A DNA stretch of 59,950 nucleotides from Bradyrhizobium huanghuaihaiense. GTDB lineage: Bacteria > Pseudomonadota > Alphaproteobacteria > Rhizobiales > Xanthobacteraceae. This document shows, piece after piece, positions 59,628 to 59,950 of this stretch. Below the pieces are notes generated by a model. That model made no database searches, was not told the origin of the DNA, and saw only the letters and a list, made by a program, of their open reading frames with translations. The stretch's first letter is position 1; each line of letters starts with the position of its first letter. Both the position numbers and the translations under genes were made by a program. The DNA lies in assembly GCF_007830635.1 (NCBI RefSeq), contig NZ_VLLA01000034.1, positions 1 to 59,950 of the forward strand, read 5' to 3'.

Positions 59628-59950
59628 TTTGACCCGAATGTATGGTCCGGCCGTGCGTAGCAAGAGGTTCGTCGATCAGGTGGTGAGTGGTCTTGCATCA
59701 ATGTATCCGGCCTTTGATTGGAGCATTCTCTCCGGGCCATCATGGATATCAGCGCGCGTGCGTTCTCATTAGCGGACAGGCCTCGATTGGGCCATTTGGG
59801 TCACCAGTGTTCGCATGCGCCGGGAAGACCGAACCTCCATCTCGTCTCATCCTCTCGCAGACCTTGGCTGGAACCTGTTGATGGGGTTACGTCATCGCTT
59901 GCTCCTCCTACCTCGCAGTTCCTGTGTTCGAGCCGGGGGCCGTTCCTTCG
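59628..59950 (-). repeat. Right copy of the perfect 323-bp inverted repeat
   Basis: Exact reverse complement of 1-323. It begins with TTTGACCCGAATG and runs to the end of the window; frames inside it (59687-59881) equal those of the left copy and show no protein similarity. Identical copies in opposite orientation could recombine and invert the DNA between them, or mark the two ends of an assembled segment. Confidence 0.9.

Noticed and set aside
1..59950. The whole window as one composite transposon or genomic island
   Set aside because: The content is mostly ordinary chromosomal metabolism (cyo, sox, ABC, CaCA) with uniform codon use; no integrase, transposase or transfer genes are present.

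Overview
The window looks like a chromosomal stretch from a high-GC alphaproteobacterium, most probably Bradyrhizobium or a close relative in the Nitrobacteraceae. This rests on recognition, not a search: the protein flavour (DUF1236, HGG/GNRNA protein, avidin-like protein, cyoABCD without a CyoA lipobox, UBP zinc finger), the palindromic intergenic repeats typical of that group (767-815, 5937-6112, 25546-25765, 30408-30514, 41053-41170) and the dispersed repeat present at both 4639-4776 and 56683-56826. No rRNA, tRNA, CRISPR array or phage module was recognised. The two ends of the window are a perfect 323-bp inverted repeat (1-323 and 59628-59950), so the segment is bounded by two copies of one multi-copy sequence.

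Layout. 0.4-12.7 kb: small exported or hypothetical proteins, a CYTH-CHAD/avidin-like gene pair, a coupled pair of HGG/GNRNA-type genes, a tricarboxylate-type binding protein facing an IclR regulator, Nudix, a twice-frameshifted DUF1236 gene, a lytic transglycosylase, a VOC protein and a PuuD-type urate hydroxylase. 13-19.4 kb: a sorbosone-type dehydrogenase, an SDR and a complete cytochrome o ubiquinol oxidase operon (cyoABCD). 19.5-30.4 kb: nuclease-like protein, GMC oxidoreductase with its small subunit, HtrA-like protease, ketosteroid-dehydrogenase-like flavoprotein, a fused indolepyruvate:ferredoxin oxidoreductase and a MaoC-like protein. 30.7-38.9 kb: a biuret-hydrolase-like enzyme with an NCS2-type permease, a TetR/SDR/quinone-reductase divergent unit, and a sugar-type ABC importer without its ATPase. 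39.0-45.2 kb: a minus-strand redox island with an isoquinoline-oxidoreductase-like molybdenum enzyme, a flavocytochrome-c sulfide-dehydrogenase-like flavoprotein and soxX-soxY-soxZ-soxA.

The most interesting region is 45.4-52.2 kb, read here as a RiPP biosynthetic operon. An 84-aa Cys-free candidate precursor (45461-45715) is followed by a UUCG-capped hairpin, a radical SAM protein, a B12-type RiPP-maturation radical SAM enzyme, a SPASM-type radical SAM enzyme, a two-part protein with a DUF483-like Cys motif and a methyltransferase-like C-terminus, and a HExxH protein resembling the alpha-ketoglutarate-dependent peptide beta-hydroxylases. Four consecutive genes are joined by ATGA overlaps. 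A further B12-binding radical SAM gene (52416-54032) follows under its own leader. Together they predict a heavily modified peptide (C-methylation, another radical modification, hydroxylation) that I cannot match to a named product.

The right end carries an MFS exporter, an isocitrate/isopropylmalate-type dehydrogenase, a UBP zinc-finger protein, a CaCA antiporter, a Gly/Tyr-rich exported protein and a 5'-truncated VOC gene beside the right inverted repeat.
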